A stretch of DNA of 64,000 bases, from positions 1,364,001-1,428,000 of the forward strand of contig JAJEKV010000136.1 of the NCBI GenBank assembly GCA_021234155.1, written 5' to 3'. This stretch comes from Isoetes taiwanensis. Its lineage: Eukaryota; Streptophyta; Lycopodiopsida; Isoetales; Isoetaceae. This document shows positions 1-12,117 of the stretch, one piece after another (position 1 is the stretch's first letter; each line of letters opens with the position of its first letter). The notes under the pieces were generated by a model. It did not search any database. It was not told the DNA's origin and was given only the letters and a program-made list of their open reading frames with translations. A program made the position numbers and the translations under genes.

Positions 1-912
1 GCTATCTCGCTGCCGGGGCTCTCTTTTGAGCTGTATGAGCATGACTTTCCGAGCACCATCGTTCCAGGCTCTGGTCATCTCCGAGCCGAAATGCATGCGG
101 ACAGGAATAAGTGGATGGACGAGACCTGCACCGGCATCATCCTCAACACCTGGGAAGGTATAGAGCAAGCTCCAATTCAGGCACTATCCAGCACCCTGCC
201 TCCTGGTTTGAAGCTATATGCAGTTGGTCCTCTGTTCTCGATCAAAGGGGACTACTTTAGTGCCAGGCTTACTGCTCCCTTCGGGGACTGGCTGGACAAG
301 CAAGATGCTTCATCTGTGCTCTACATCTGCTTTGGCAGCTGGTTATCTCTGGCCGACGAGCAGCTGGAGGAGGTGGCAATGGGGCTAGAGTCAAGTGGAG
401 TACCATTCCTGTGGGTCCTCGGGGACGCTCAATCAGCAGCCAGGCTCAGCTGGCTCCCCGGCTTTGTGGAGCGGATACAAGGGCGAGCGCTGGTCCATCT
501 GGGCTGGGCTCCGCAGCAGTTCATACTTGGACATGCTGCTGTGGGTGGCTTCCTTATGACCAGCGGCTGGAACTCAGTCATCGAGGGGCTCCTGCTTAGT
601 CCTCTAGGGGTTTCCTTCGTGGCCTGGCCTCTGTACTTGGATCACATGCCAACCTGCCGACTGCTGGTTAACGGTCTCGGAGTGGCCGTGGAGGTGAAGG
701 CAGAGAAGAATAGTAACCCATACTACGGATTTGTTAGGCGTCAGGACGTGGAGGTTGCTGCTCGTTCCGCTATGCTGGGACTGGAAGCTCAGGCCAGGCG
801 TGATCGTGCGAAATTCCTAGGACAAGTTGCTCGTCGCTCTGCTTCTGCTGGTGGCACTTCAACTTTGCAGTTGCATGATTTTGCTGCCCAGCTAGGTAAT
901 GGGTCTGATTGA
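1..912 (+). CDS. UDP-glycosyltransferase (family 1, plant PSPG type), 5'-truncated by the window
   Basis: The frame is open from base 1 to the stop at 910-912, giving 303 residues: the linker and C-terminal half of a plant UGT (usual length ~450-500). The N-terminal acceptor domain with the catalytic His lies outside the window. The PSPG donor-binding box runs at about residues 169-215: WAPQ, GHAAVGGF, SGWNSVIEG, then WPLYLDH. UGTs transfer a sugar from a UDP-sugar to small molecules, usually in the cytosol. Two box positions are unusual. The common HCGWNS is TSGWNS here, and the final Gln that usually follows the Asp is His, which may alter sugar preference. No frameshift or in-frame stop is seen. 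Family assignment is firm; the acceptor and donor cannot be told. It is the only host gene in the window that looks intact. Confidence 0.93.
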   Translation, partial: AISLPGLSFELYEHDFPSTIVPGSGHLRAEMHADRNKWMDETCTGIILNTWEGIEQAPIQALSSTLPPGLKLYAVGPLFSIKGDYFSARLTAPFGDWLDKQDASSVLYICFGSWLSLADEQLEEVAMGLESSGVPFLWVLGDAQSAARLSWLPGFVERIQGRALVHLGWAPQQFILGHAAVGGFLMTSGWNSVIEGLLLSPLGVSFVAWPLYLDHMPTCRLLVNGLGVAVEVKAEKNSNPYYGFVRRQDVEVAARSAMLGLEAQARRDRAKFLGQVARRSASAGGTSTLQLHDFAAQLGNGSD

Positions 913-3860
913 CACGTCTCTTTTATTTATATTTAACTAGTAATGGTGCCCTAACGTTGGAACCTGTTACACATACCCTGCAATTTGCATATGAACTATC
1001 TATTGTGATGCCAAAACAACTTTGGATTTTCTTCTTTTTTGAAATGATGCAAAGTTTATCAATACATGCGATTATAAAAGAACACCTAACATAGTCTATG
1101 TTACAGGTCAAGGGTAGTTAGGTATCATGTGTGCTTTAGAATGGCACATAAGTTAACATCAATAATTAGTATTCAATAGCAATGTATTGTTAGTGTCTAA
1201 TGTTGGATCATATTATGTCATGACCTAATTAGTGGTTTATTTGGTAGTCCTTTGTCAAGATGGTTTTGTAACGTTATTTTTTATTGATATTTGTGTAGTT
1301 CTATGATTTTTATTTGTGTTGATTGTTGGAAAATGTTTGCTTTAGAGTGTCTAGTTCAATGAAATGTATGGTAATTGATAACCGTAAATGATGGTTGTGA
1401 ACTTATTATTGGTAATTGGGAATTGGGACAATGGAATGGAAGTTAACTTGTTTTGAGGGCAGTGTTCACTATGTTGTTTAGAGGCCAATGAAATGTACAT
1501 AGTGCTTATTAGGGATTATTGTTTCTAATGCTGATTGGGATTGAGCCAATGAAGACTATGAACTCATTTGCAAAAATGATGTAGTGGGATCTAAGAAATG
1601 ATGCTTTGGGCCTTTATAGCATGATCGATAACAAACAAATAAATGGAGCGTCAATACTCCCATGTTGTTTCGATGAGAATAATTGCTTATAGTGATGACT
1701 TGCATAATTTTGCTTATTATTACGTGAATTGTCCTCTATCATATTAAGGGCCATTCTTACGTGCACCTTAAATTTTTCACCTTAGAGGTAATTTGAGATC
1801 TCATTTTGTCCCATAAAATTCTAGGAACATTCGAAGAGACGATAATTGTTATATCTTTTGGGAAATGGAGCTTATGATTTGTATTGAACATCAAGCATCC
1901 AACAACAAACGCCCAATTTTTCATGAGTCAAAAGTCTACGTGGTATACGGGGACAAAAGGAGATGCCTTAATGTATGAAATGGAGCTTGCACATCAAGCT
2001 CCAATCTAGTGGGCACATACCAAATTTAAAGCTTATCATTTCTATTGTAGACATCTTGAATATCCCAATTAGTTGCCCTTGTCAACTCTTAATGGATAAT
2101 ATCACTTTCGTCCTTAAATAAGAAGCTTCCTCAAACGGTTTGAATTATTGGATCCGAACATAATCACGCTTACCTAATGGCCATTTTCAATTACAACTAA
2201 TAATTCCGTCCTTGTGTAGGCCATATTTGGGGCCTGATAAGAATAAAACAAATCCCCCAATATGGAGTCTTAGAACCTGCATGAAAGGCCCTTGAATCAT
2301 CAAAATTTGGAAAGACCTTACCGATTTGAGCTTTGAGGCAATAATCCACACCGAACTGCTGCACCATCGTTAAAGCAACACACTAAAAACCCATATAGAA
2401 TTCGTGCAGATAATTACGGCAACATTGTAGCATACTGGCTGTGGTAGAATAACATCTATTTGATTCTGAAGACAGGTGGGCTGGAACACTTTCTGTCATC
2501 TGAGCTCCAGACTCCACAGTATTAGCAAAGAGGACACAGGAGTAAGCCGTGATCAAGCATCATTCTTGCCCTAGGGCTGTAGATACTACAACGATATGCT
2601 GCAGCCTCACATAACTGGACACTGGTATATAATCTTGTCCTTCCATAGATAAGCCTTTTCTAGAAAACATCATTAATTGGATCGAAACTCATCTTGTGAG
2701 CTCCATGCAACACGGCACATGAATAACCCATAAAAGATAATAACCTCTACTCATATTGCCACATGTAAGAACCCATTCTACTATTGATTTCTTTGTTGAC
2801 AGCAGAAAAATACCTAAGGCTTGAGGCCAGAACTCACCTTCTAAAGAAGGATATGATGTTCTTATGACTTCATCTTCGATTTGAATAGGAACTGCTGGTA
2901 AAGCATAGGAACTGGCTTGTAGAGTTGTTTTATGTCCGCCAGGGCTGGAGCTGGAGCTGACGATAGAGTGTGGCTGTCCCGATAGCTAGGCCAAATCTGG
3001 ACCATTCAAATTCGTGTGTTTTGATTTTAGGAGGATGTGGGAGTAACTCTTAAGCTTGCAGCAGATACAAAAGTCTAAAGCACAATGGGTTTTGGAAGTG
3101 AAGTTGTGCAGTAAGAGAAAGAGCTTAGAGTAAACCGTTAAAAATAATCAAAATGGTATGTTGTATAGTTCTCTTATTGCATAGAGGACCGTTTTTAACA
3201 TCATTTATATCTTCCTGCATCAAAATTATTGTGAAGTATCATGTAGCTCACATTTTCATATGATGCCTTTATAATATGTCCTGTCAAACATTTCCTGCAA
3301 AACAGCCAAACAAACAGAGCTTGGGGTTCAATCTTTCAGAAAGTTGAAACATTTGATGCATCGTATTAACATTAGTGTTCACAATCAGGGTACAGAATGC
3401 TACTAAATCCAGTTCAAGTTGCTAACCTGCTTCATTGTGGACAAACTGCTTTTGCCCTTGATTGATGACTTGCATCTGCTTGTATCACAAAAGGCAGTTA
3501 GTTCATACAGTTCATGCCTTTATAGAACAGACATGGATGTATTTGCCCCATGCCAAAAATTCAGCAGATGTATATGCATGCAGAACATCATGGAATTATA
3601 GGGCATGTAAACCGTTTCTTAGCTGGCAACCGAAAGAAGAGATAACATCCAATTTAACATAAAGGAAGAAGAAATCTATAGGAAAGATTTCTTGTGCTGT
3701 TTCTTATTTCATGCCATCTCCAAAAGCTCGGATTTGAGTGGGATATCTTTATGGCGGATTTGCAAATGCCCTAGTGTGCAAAAGTTTTGGATTTGATAGA
3801 CTTCAATCGTCCAGCACAGCTCTTCCTCTAAGTTCCTTAGCATATACCGGAGCAGAAATA
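913..3860. other. Non-coding stretch downstream of the UGT
   Basis: AT-rich DNA with only short chance ORFs and no recognisable protein. At ~938-980 there is a decayed match to the terminus motif ACTAGTAATGGTGCC that also begins the 2.26-kb element at 35,630 and recurs at ~20,985. This suggests an old, eroded element end just after the UGT stop. I see nothing else I can name. Confidence 0.5.
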
Positions 3861-3869
3861 CACACTGAC

Positions 3870-4705
3870 CCCAATTTTTGGTCCACAGTTGTTTTTTAGT
3901 TGTACGGAAGTGTTGTTTTATGTCAAAAACAACACCAAAATGGCCCCAAAAGACCACGTGGCCCGTTTATCCGGATTTGCACAAAGGGACAGTGGTTTTT
4001 TGGCAAAAAATCCCACGGTGGTCTTTTGACAGAAAAATCCACGCGTAGAAAAAATTGACATAGTTTTTGTGATTTTTTGTCAACGTGTATTTTTTTTCCT
4101 TCACTGTTGTTTTTAGCGGAGCCATGCGTTGTTTATCTTCAGAATTACATGCGTAGGTTTCGATATTACCACACGTGAAAAATAAAATTACAACATGAAA
4201 GTAAGATTGTTTTTAAAAATAGTTACATGTTATTTAGCAAAGTACCACATATGTTATTAAAATATTGCTATTGTTTTTTATGCTATTAAATATTGATTTT
4301 TTAAAATAAGGACATGTAAAAAAGCATTATTATAACACATGGAAAAAACGAGGTGTTGTTTCTAATATGCCTTGTAACTAATGAAATATTGACATGTGTC
4401 CTAGTTTTTAAATAAACACATAGATATCAACACATAGAGATGCAAAGAAGTGATGTTGTTTTTCTCAATAATGCACACGTTCAAGTGTTGTTTTTGCTAA
4501 GAAAATAAAAAACTCACCCATGGCCTCTTTTAGTTTACAAAACAACACGTGTTGTTTTTGCCAAGAAAATAAAAAACCACCCATGGCCAAATAAAAAACC
4601 ACCCATGGCCTCTTTTAGTTTACAAAACAACACGTGTTGTTTTTGCCAAGAAAATAAAAAAAACCACCCATGGCCTCTTTCAGTCTACAAAACAACACGT
4701 AGTTT
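3870..4705. repeat. Short GTTGTTTTT-rich repeats with ~80-bp tandem copies
   Basis: The stretch repeats the word GTTGTTTTT and its complement. At ~4,475-4,705 an ~80-bp unit occurs about three times. Each unit holds AAACAACACGTGTTGTTTTT (a 6+6 palindrome around CACGTG), then GCCAAGAAAATAAAA, then CCACCCATGGCC. It is probably the decayed interior of a small transposon; no coding capacity is seen. Confidence 0.6.
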
Positions 4706-7016
4706 TAAATAAAATGATATTATAATAAAAGAAAAATAACCACAAATTATATTCATATCTTAATAAAGCCTTTTGGGAATTGAACCCAAACAATTCCATT
4801 TTAGACATAATATTTTTTTTTTTTTTTTATCTTTGCGACCAAATCTAGTTTTTAAGTTTCTATTCTATTCTTAAGCAAACTATTTAACACATTTCATTAA
4901 TGTATTTTCAGTGGTACAACTAAATGAATGTGCATTAAAAGGTACAATTTATTTTTTATGTGTTCTATTATTCTGTAATAGCTTGGAGATTACATTGTGA
5001 AATTAGCGGAAACATTCTTTTATGGTACAGCTTCACAATGTTTAATAGCTTGGAACTGGGATCTATTACTTTGCCAAATGTTATTGTAGATTATAATAAT
5101 GCAAGATCTCTAGACATAGGAGTCAATTATTTTGCATCAAATAGAATCTGTTCTATTAAGCCAATGAAATTCCCATTTACCCCGGTTGGCGGTGATCCAG
5201 GCTAAACAAGAGTATGTGTAGATCCGGCGTAGCTTAAATGCTAGCAACCGCTATAGTCCTTAAGAGATCCGAGGAAAAAGGAAAAAGATAAGAATGATTC
5301 ATGTTCGGGAAGGGCTACAGAAAAAAAAAAAAAAAAACAAGGTAAAGAGAGAACTTATCTGTTTTAGATGGCCTTTAATCAGAACTCCATCATTGCAAAG
5401 AGCCAAAATGGAAAAGAGATTTATGTTTGTTCTTGGTCATAGGCTGGAGATGCATCATTCCGTGAACTCTGCTGATCTATAAACGAGTAAATGTTGGTTA
5501 CCCGATGATTTAAGCCCCATAGCAAAGGCGCACAAGTCGCAAAGGCAGCCATTGCTCGCAAACCCATCACGTAATGGATCAGATTTTGCTACACAACACA
5601 ATAATCAAAGACCTGAAAGCTCACATGCTTAAAAAAAACCCCAACGTTTACCTTGCCATCTGCGAAACTGCGAAAGAAAAACCCCAACGTTTTACCTTGT
5701 CATAGGGAACTGCGAAACTTCCAAGGATTTATTGAAACAATAGAGTATTTCATAATTGCATGCAGGTTTCCTTTCCCAAAAGGCATTTGAATGGATTCAT
5801 TCATACCAGTCCTTGGATGCCACAGAGAAATGAGCAAAACCCGAAGGTTTGTCCAGCAGAAGCACTGCGAAGATTTCAAAATATCCTTATGTATGGTAAG
5901 CATAAGTCGCTTTTGTCTTGCCATCGCCGAGAAATCCCATAGCTTACTCCAACGTTGCCTCTAAAGTCCCCGATGGCGAAAATCGAGAGCTGCATGAGCC
6001 ACCAATGCGACCTCGTCCTAACTAGAAACATCTAGTCCGTGATGGCGAAAATCGAGAGTCTGTTATTCTGAGCCACCAATGTGACATCCGGGATTGACAT
6101 GCCATGGCAAAGGTCATTCTGCACCCTTGTCCTCGCCCATCTGAGATTGAGCATGCCATGGCAAAGGCGGCAAGTCAGCAAGGAGGGAAGAACGGCAAGG
6201 GGCGCCATGGCAAATGCGGTAAGTCGGCAAGGCGGGAAAAATGGGATCATGATCTGCCCGTTAATCTCGGCCGTCAATTCTAGAGCCAATAAGAACAAAG
6301 GGCGAGGATCGCCATCTTGGCCATTCATCTTATTAATCTTAGCCGTTGGATGTTATATTTTTTTTCCACACCAGAATGACCACCATTTTTTTCCTCAACA
6401 TATGTTTTATTCCTCGGCATATGGTTTAATTGCTTCTCTCTTTCAATCAAAATATCTTTGACAAAATAATGGCAACGCCCATGTCAATGATTTCCAGTTG
6501 AGTTGATGTAGGCACTCAAGCCTTGTTACTGTAACATTATTATCTATCTGAAGCCAACTTTTATCTTAAATTTCGGCTTAAACCTATAGCAAAGGGATAT
6601 GAAGGCTCCAACCATCTAAGTTGGTGGCTTTGAACCTTCATACCCTAAGATTGACCACAGTATAGGCGAACATCCTTCCAAGGAGGGCTGAAACGAAAGA
6701 TTGCATAATATATTTTGGGTCGTTCTTCTCGACCGTTCTATATAATGCAGCTTTATCATGCGTTGCATAAAACTATCATTTTCTTTTTCACACATGACCA
6801 AACCATTAATTGAGTTCTCCATTATATTCATTGATGATTTATGGTTTTTTACTCCGTTTTCCCATTTCTGCCATCATTTTGTCATCTCCTTTTGATTTGC
6901 TTGGCTAAATTGTCCCATTTCCTATTTTTTGACCTAGAAAACCCCTTTGTACAAAGATTAACCTAGTCATTTACGACCAAAAGTGTATAAAATTCTTTGT
7001 TATCATAACATGCCAC
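4706..7016. other. Non-coding DNA with small duplications
   Basis: No supported gene. Visible details: a poly(T) run near 4,811-4,828; an A-run near 5,321-5,337; a ~55-bp two-copy repeat at ~5,640-5,705 (AACCCCAACGTTT and GCGAAACT words); two copies of GATGGCGAAAATCGAGAG ~75 bp apart at ~5,971 and ~6,040; and repeated GCCATGGCAAA words at 6,100-6,215. ORFs here are short and look random. Confidence 0.5.
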
Positions 7017-7245
7017 ATGTGACTGGTGACATGGCATGACAAGTCAGCAAGGTCAAGTTCTGACTAGGCCAAAAATGATAAAAGATGTACATCTTTGATT
7101 TTTCATTGGATGACATTGGCAAAATGTAGTGACATAGACATGATGACTAGGATTTTTTTGCAAGAAATTGATAAAGCAAGAAATACAACTACCTTCGGAG
7201 TTCTCGGTAGAGGAATTTGGTAAGGGATAGAGGGAACTTTAAGAA
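7017..7245 (+). repeat. Outlying copy of the foldback-arm terminal segment
   Basis: This ~230-bp block (starting near GACATGGCATGACAAGTCAG) reappears diverged in the same orientation at ~9,392-9,623 and inverted at ~11,870-12,100. It precedes the left minisatellite array, so the block flanks the array on both sides. Confidence 0.7.
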
Positions 7246-7604
7246 CTTAAATAAGTTTTTTGTTACCAAAAGGGGCCTTCGTGCTTAATGTCAACTTGTG
7301 GTGGTAACTCTCAATAGGTATTCGTATGTTGGTGATATAAGTCCCCGGATAGTGTATAGTTATGTTTGTGTAGTAGGTTATTGTCTTCCCTTGCCTTCTT
7401 GGTCACGGAGTAATCCCCCAAGGCATTATGTCAAGGGTTTGACTAGTTTCTTCGTATGGAAAAGACTTGTGGCATGTTTTGACCCCATCATGTTAATGGG
7501 TACCAAAAAACCAATTCAGTGGTTTTCAACTACCAAATTGTACAACGTCAATGCATACCAAATTCTGTGATAGAGCCCGGGGAGTTGCTCCCCACCTAGG
7601 CTCA
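7246..7604. other. Spacer before the left minisatellite
   Basis: About 360 bp with no recognisable gene or repeat. One 90-codon ORF at 7,298-7,570 has no recognisable motif. Confidence 0.4.
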
Positions 7605-9390
7605 AACATGTCAGGGTGGCTCAAACATGCCACCTAGGCTCCAACATGCCGAGGTGGCTACATGCCACGTGGGCTCCCAACATGCCACCTAGGCTCCAAC
7701 ATGCCGAGGTGGCTACATGCCACGTGGGCTCCCAACATGCCACCTAGGCTCCAACATGCCAAGGTGGCTCAAACATGCCACTCGGCTCAAACATGCCAAG
7801 GTGGCTCAAACATGCCAAGGTGGCTCAAACATGCCATGTGAACTCCAACATGCCACCTAGGCTCCAACATGCGAAGGTGGCTCAGGCATGCCAAAGTGGC
7901 TCAAACATGCCACCTAGGTTCCAACATGCCAAGGTGGCTCAGGCATGCCACCTAGGCTCCAACATGCCAAGGTGGCTCAAACATACCACATAGGCCCTAA
8001 CATGCCAAGGTGGCTCAAGCATGCCACCTATGCTCAAACATGCCAAGGCGGCTCAAACATGCCACGTGGGTTCCAACATGCCACCTAGGCTCCAACGTGC
8101 CAAGCTGGCTCAATCATGCCACGTGGGCTCCCAACATGCCAACTAGGCTCCAACATGCCAAGGTGGCTCAAACATGCCAAGGTGGCTCAAACATGCCACG
8201 CGAGCTCCAACATGCCACCTAGGCTCCAACATGCCAAGGTGGCTCAAACATGCCAGGGTGGCTAAATGGCATGTTGGAATCTAGGTGGCATGTTGGAGCC
8301 TAGCTGGCATATTTGAGCCATCTTGGCATGTTGGAGTCTAGGTGGCATGTTGGAGTCTAGGTGGCATGTTTGAGCCATCTTGGCATGTTGGAGTCTAGGT
8401 GGCATGTTTGAGCCATCTTGGCATGTTGAAGCCTAGATGGCATGTTGGAGCCCACATGGCATGTTTGAGCCAAATTGGCATGTTAGAGCCTAGGTGGCAT
8501 GTTTGAGCCTAGGTGGCATGTTGTAGCCTAGGTGGAATGTTGTGAGCCACCTTGGCATGTTTGAGCCTAGGTGGCATGTTGGAGCCACCTTCGCATGTGA
8601 GCCACCTTGGCACGTTGGAGCCGCATGACATGTTTGAGCCACCTTGTCATGTTTTAGCCTAGGTGGCATGTTTGAGCCACCTTGGCATGTTGGAGCCCAC
8701 ATGGCATATTTGAGGCACCTTGGCATGTTGGCACCTTGGCATATTTGAGGCACCTTGGTATGTTGGCCCACATGGCATATTTGAGGCATCTTGGCATGTT
8801 GGCACACATGGCACGTGGGCTCCAACATGCCACCTAGGCTCCAACATGCCACGTGGGCTCCAACATGCCAAGGTGGCTCTAACATGCCACCTAGGCTCAA
8901 ACATGCCAAGGTGGCTCCAACATGCCACCTAGGCTCCAACATGACAAAATGGCTCAAACATGCCACCTAGGCTCCAACGTGCTCAAACATGCCTCTCGGG
9001 CTCCAATATGCCACCTATGCTCCAACTTGCCAAGGTGGCTCAAATATGCCACGTGGGCTCCAACATGCCACCTAGGCTCCAACATTCCTAGGTGGCTCAA
9101 ACATGCCACCTAGGCTCAAACATGCCATGCAGGCTCACTTAGGCTCCAACATGCCAAGGTGGCTCCAACATGCCACCTAGGCTCAAACATGCTAAGGTGG
9201 CTCAAACATGCCACACGGGCTCCAACATGCCACCTATGCTCCAACTTGCCAAGGTGGCTCAAATATGCCACGTGGGCTCCAACATGCCACCTAGGCTCAG
9301 ACATGCCAAGCAGGCTCCAACATGCCATACATGCCAAGGTGGCTCAGGCATGCCACCTAGGCTCAAGCATGCCACCTAGGCACCCCAAGT
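7605..9390. repeat. 19/20-bp minisatellite array (left), with internal inversions
   Basis: Roughly 85-90 monomers of a 19/20-bp unit built on CAACATGCCACCTAGGCTC, CAAACATGCCAAGGTGGCTC and CAACATGCCACGTGGGCTC. Orientation switches twice. It is forward to ~8,265, reverse complement (GGTGGCATGTTGGAGCC) to ~8,800, and forward again to the end. Because the monomers often pair to multiples of 3, several frames stay open and produce repetitive peptides (CHLGSNMP, PRWLKHAT). These are by-products of the repeat and I do not call them genes. The unit contains CCTAGG and sometimes CACGTG, both self-complementary. Confidence 0.93.
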
Positions 9391-9394
9391 GGTG

Positions 9395-10736
9395 ACATGG
9401 CATGCCAAGTAAGCAAGGTCAAGTTTTGACTAGGCCAAAAATGAAAAGATGTCCATCTTTGGTCTTTTCATTGGGTGATGTTGGCAAATTTTAGGTGACA
9501 TGGCTAGATGATGGTGACATGGATATGATGACTAGGACTTTATGCAAGAAATATGATAACCTTTGAAATTTTCGTAGAGGAGTTTGGCAAGGGATAGAAT
9601 AGAGGGATCTTGGAGAACTTAAAGCGCTGACACCCTTCCCCAAATCGAACCAGGCCAGGACTTTGCGCAGCTTTCTCACCAGAGGGGAGAGGCCAGACCC
9701 CAGGAGATGGACCTCAGAAAGGTTGGCGAGGCAGCCTTTCCTATCAATGCTCCTCTGGGAGGGCAAATGCCAATACCCCCTCCCCCTTCCGGGAGCTCAA
9801 TTTTCCTATCCGACCGTTGAATCCGTCATTCAAGTAACCTGCTTCGAGCAGGCTCAAAAGAATCCAAGATCCGTCCAGGAGAACTTATCAAACCACGAAG
9901 CGTTCTGCGGGTTGACCACGTAGAAAACCAAGTGTTTTGTCGTTCGGGCAGTACAAAGGCTCTGGAATGGAGATTCGACTTCGCCATGTCATCCGGAATG
10001 GCGAAATTACCCCAGGGACCAAGTTACATGGTCATTTTTGGCAACGAAAGAAACACGAACCCTCTACATAGCGGTATTCCGCAGCCACCTCCTAGGCCAA
10101 TTGACTACGAACGTGTTGGACATGAGCTACTTTGGTGCTTCTTGGAGAAGGGGTGGTCTTCTGCCCACGAAACTTGGTCCCCAGGGTAAAGTCGACATTT
10201 TGAGTCCATTGGCAGAGTCAGTTCACAGTTTTGGAGTGGGAGAGTTGCCCGTCCGTGGCCAGGGGCCTTCGGGAGAGGACCTTTGGGGCGAACTGCTTCC
10301 GGAAGGTTTTAAGGGTCCATCTTCTGGCATCAACACCCTCCCTCTACTTGATGACATTGTGCAAGATCCTGATCAAATCTGACTAGGATACGGCCTCCGA
10401 AATGTAAACCCTATGTGTTGCTAGGTTATTGAAAGGTTTGCGTTATGGAGGTCGAGTTTTAGTCGGTTGCACTTGGGACATGGTCGAGAAGCTGCAGTTG
10501 AAAATGTGAAGCAATAGGAACTGAGGGAATGGGATTTGGATTTATCTTCCTCCCAGTGTGGCAATTAGAAGTCAAGAGCACCTTTTGCAGTAGCAAAATT
10601 GTTTGGGATCATTCGGGATGGCCAATAGATCCAAACTCTGTTATTTCAGTTGCCATGGCTCCGCATATGTGTTTAGCAAAGGCGCACCTAGCTATCCAAG
10701 AAAACGACCACGTTTTGACCTCCGAAACGTAAACCC
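9395..10736 (+). repeat. Left arm of a 2.7-kb near-perfect palindrome
   Basis: The arm reads as the reverse complement of ~10,758-12,100 with no net length difference: paired positions sum to ~21,494 throughout. I noticed only scattered substitutions, for example in the segment near 9,918 versus 11,577. Modest ORFs (9,663-9,923; 9,932-10,189; 10,038-10,382) recur in the partner arm and, diverged, in two further copies. One holds a conserved stretch with the words SPLAESVHSFGVGELPVRG and EDLWGELLPEG. I do not recognise it; it may be a captured gene piece or a decayed element protein. Confidence 0.92.
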
Positions 10737-10757
10737 TGTGTGTTGCTAGGTTATTGT
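10737..10757. other. Spacer at the palindrome centre
   Basis: This 21-nt spacer separates AACCCT from AGGGTT. The centre coincides with one copy of a small hairpin motif (TAAACCC, ~22-nt loop, GGGTTTA) that also occurs inside the arms. Confidence 0.8.
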
Positions 10758-12100
10758 AGGGTTTACGTTTCGGAGGCCAAAATGTGATCGTTTTCTCAGA
10801 TAGCTAGGTGCATTATTGCTAAACACACATGCGGAGCCATGGCAATTGAAATAACAGAGTTTGGATCTATTGGCCATCCCGAATGATCCCAAACAATTTT
10901 GCTACTGCAAAAGGTGCTCTTGACTTCTAATTGCCACACTGGGAGGAAGATAAATCCAAATCCCATTCCCTCAGTTCCTATTGCTTCACATTTTCAACTG
11001 CAGCTTCTCGACCATGTCCCAAGTGCAACCGACTAAAACTCGACCTCCATAACGCAAACCTTTCAATAACCTAGCAACACATAGGGTTTACATTTCGGAG
11101 GCCGTATCCTAGTCAGATTTGATCAGGATCTTGCACAATGTCATCAAGTAGAGGGAGGGTGTTGATGCCAGAAGATGGACCCTTAAAACCTTCCGGAAGC
11201 AGTTCGCCCCAAAGGTCCTCTCCCGAAGGCCCCTGGCCACGGACGGGCAACTCTCTCACTCCAAAACTGTGAACTGACTCTGCCAATGGACTCAAAATGT
11301 CGACTTTACCCTGGGGACCAAGTTTCGTGGGCAGAAGACCACCCCTTCTCCAAGAAGCACCAAAGTAGCTCATGTCCAACACGTTCGTAGTCAATTGGCC
11401 TAGGAGGTGGCTGCGGAATACCGCTATGTAGAGGGTTCGTGTTTCTTTCGTTGCCAAAAATGACCATGTAACTTGGTCCCTGGGGTAATTTCGCCATTCC
11501 GGACGACATGGCGAAGTCGAATCTCCATTCCAGAGCCTTTGTACTGCCCGAACGACAAAACACTTGGTTTTCTACGCGGTCAACCCGCAGAACGCTTCGT
11601 GGTTTGATAAGTTCTCCTGGACGGATCTTGGATTCTTTTGAGCCTGCTCGAAGCAGGTTACTTGAATGACGGATTCAACGGTCGGATAAGGAAATTGAAC
11701 TCCCGGAAGGGGGAGGGGGTATTGGCATTTGCCCTCCCAGAGGAGCATTGATAGGAAAGGCTGCCTCGCCAACCTTTCTGAGGTCCATCCTTAGGGGTCT
11801 GGCCTCTCCCCTCTGGTGAGAAAGCTGCGCAAAGTCCTGGCCTGGTTCGATTTGGGGAAGGGTGTCAGCGCTTTAAGTTCTCCAAGATCCCTCTATTCTA
11901 TCCCTTGCCAAACTCCTCTACGAAAATTTCAAAGGTTATCATATTTCTTGCATAAAGTCCTAGTCATCATATCCATGTCACCATCATCTAGCCATGTCAC
12001 CTAAAATTTGCCAACATCACCCAATGAAAAGACCAAAGATGGACATCTTTTCATTTTTGGCCTAGTCAAAACTTGACCTTGCTTACTTGGCTTGGCATGC
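10758..12100 (-). repeat. Right arm of the palindrome
   Basis: Inverted, near-identical copy of 9,395-10,736. The pairing continues past the arm into the first monomers of the flanking minisatellites (to ~9,330 and ~12,160), then is lost through array rearrangement. Confidence 0.92.
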
Positions 12101-12117
12101 CATGTCACCACTTGTGG

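Noticed and set aside
7775-9395. Repetitive ORFs in the minisatellite (CHLGSNMPRWLKHAT-type peptides)
   Set aside because: They arise on both strands and in several frames from 19/20-bp monomers. No start context, no conservation beyond the DNA repeat.
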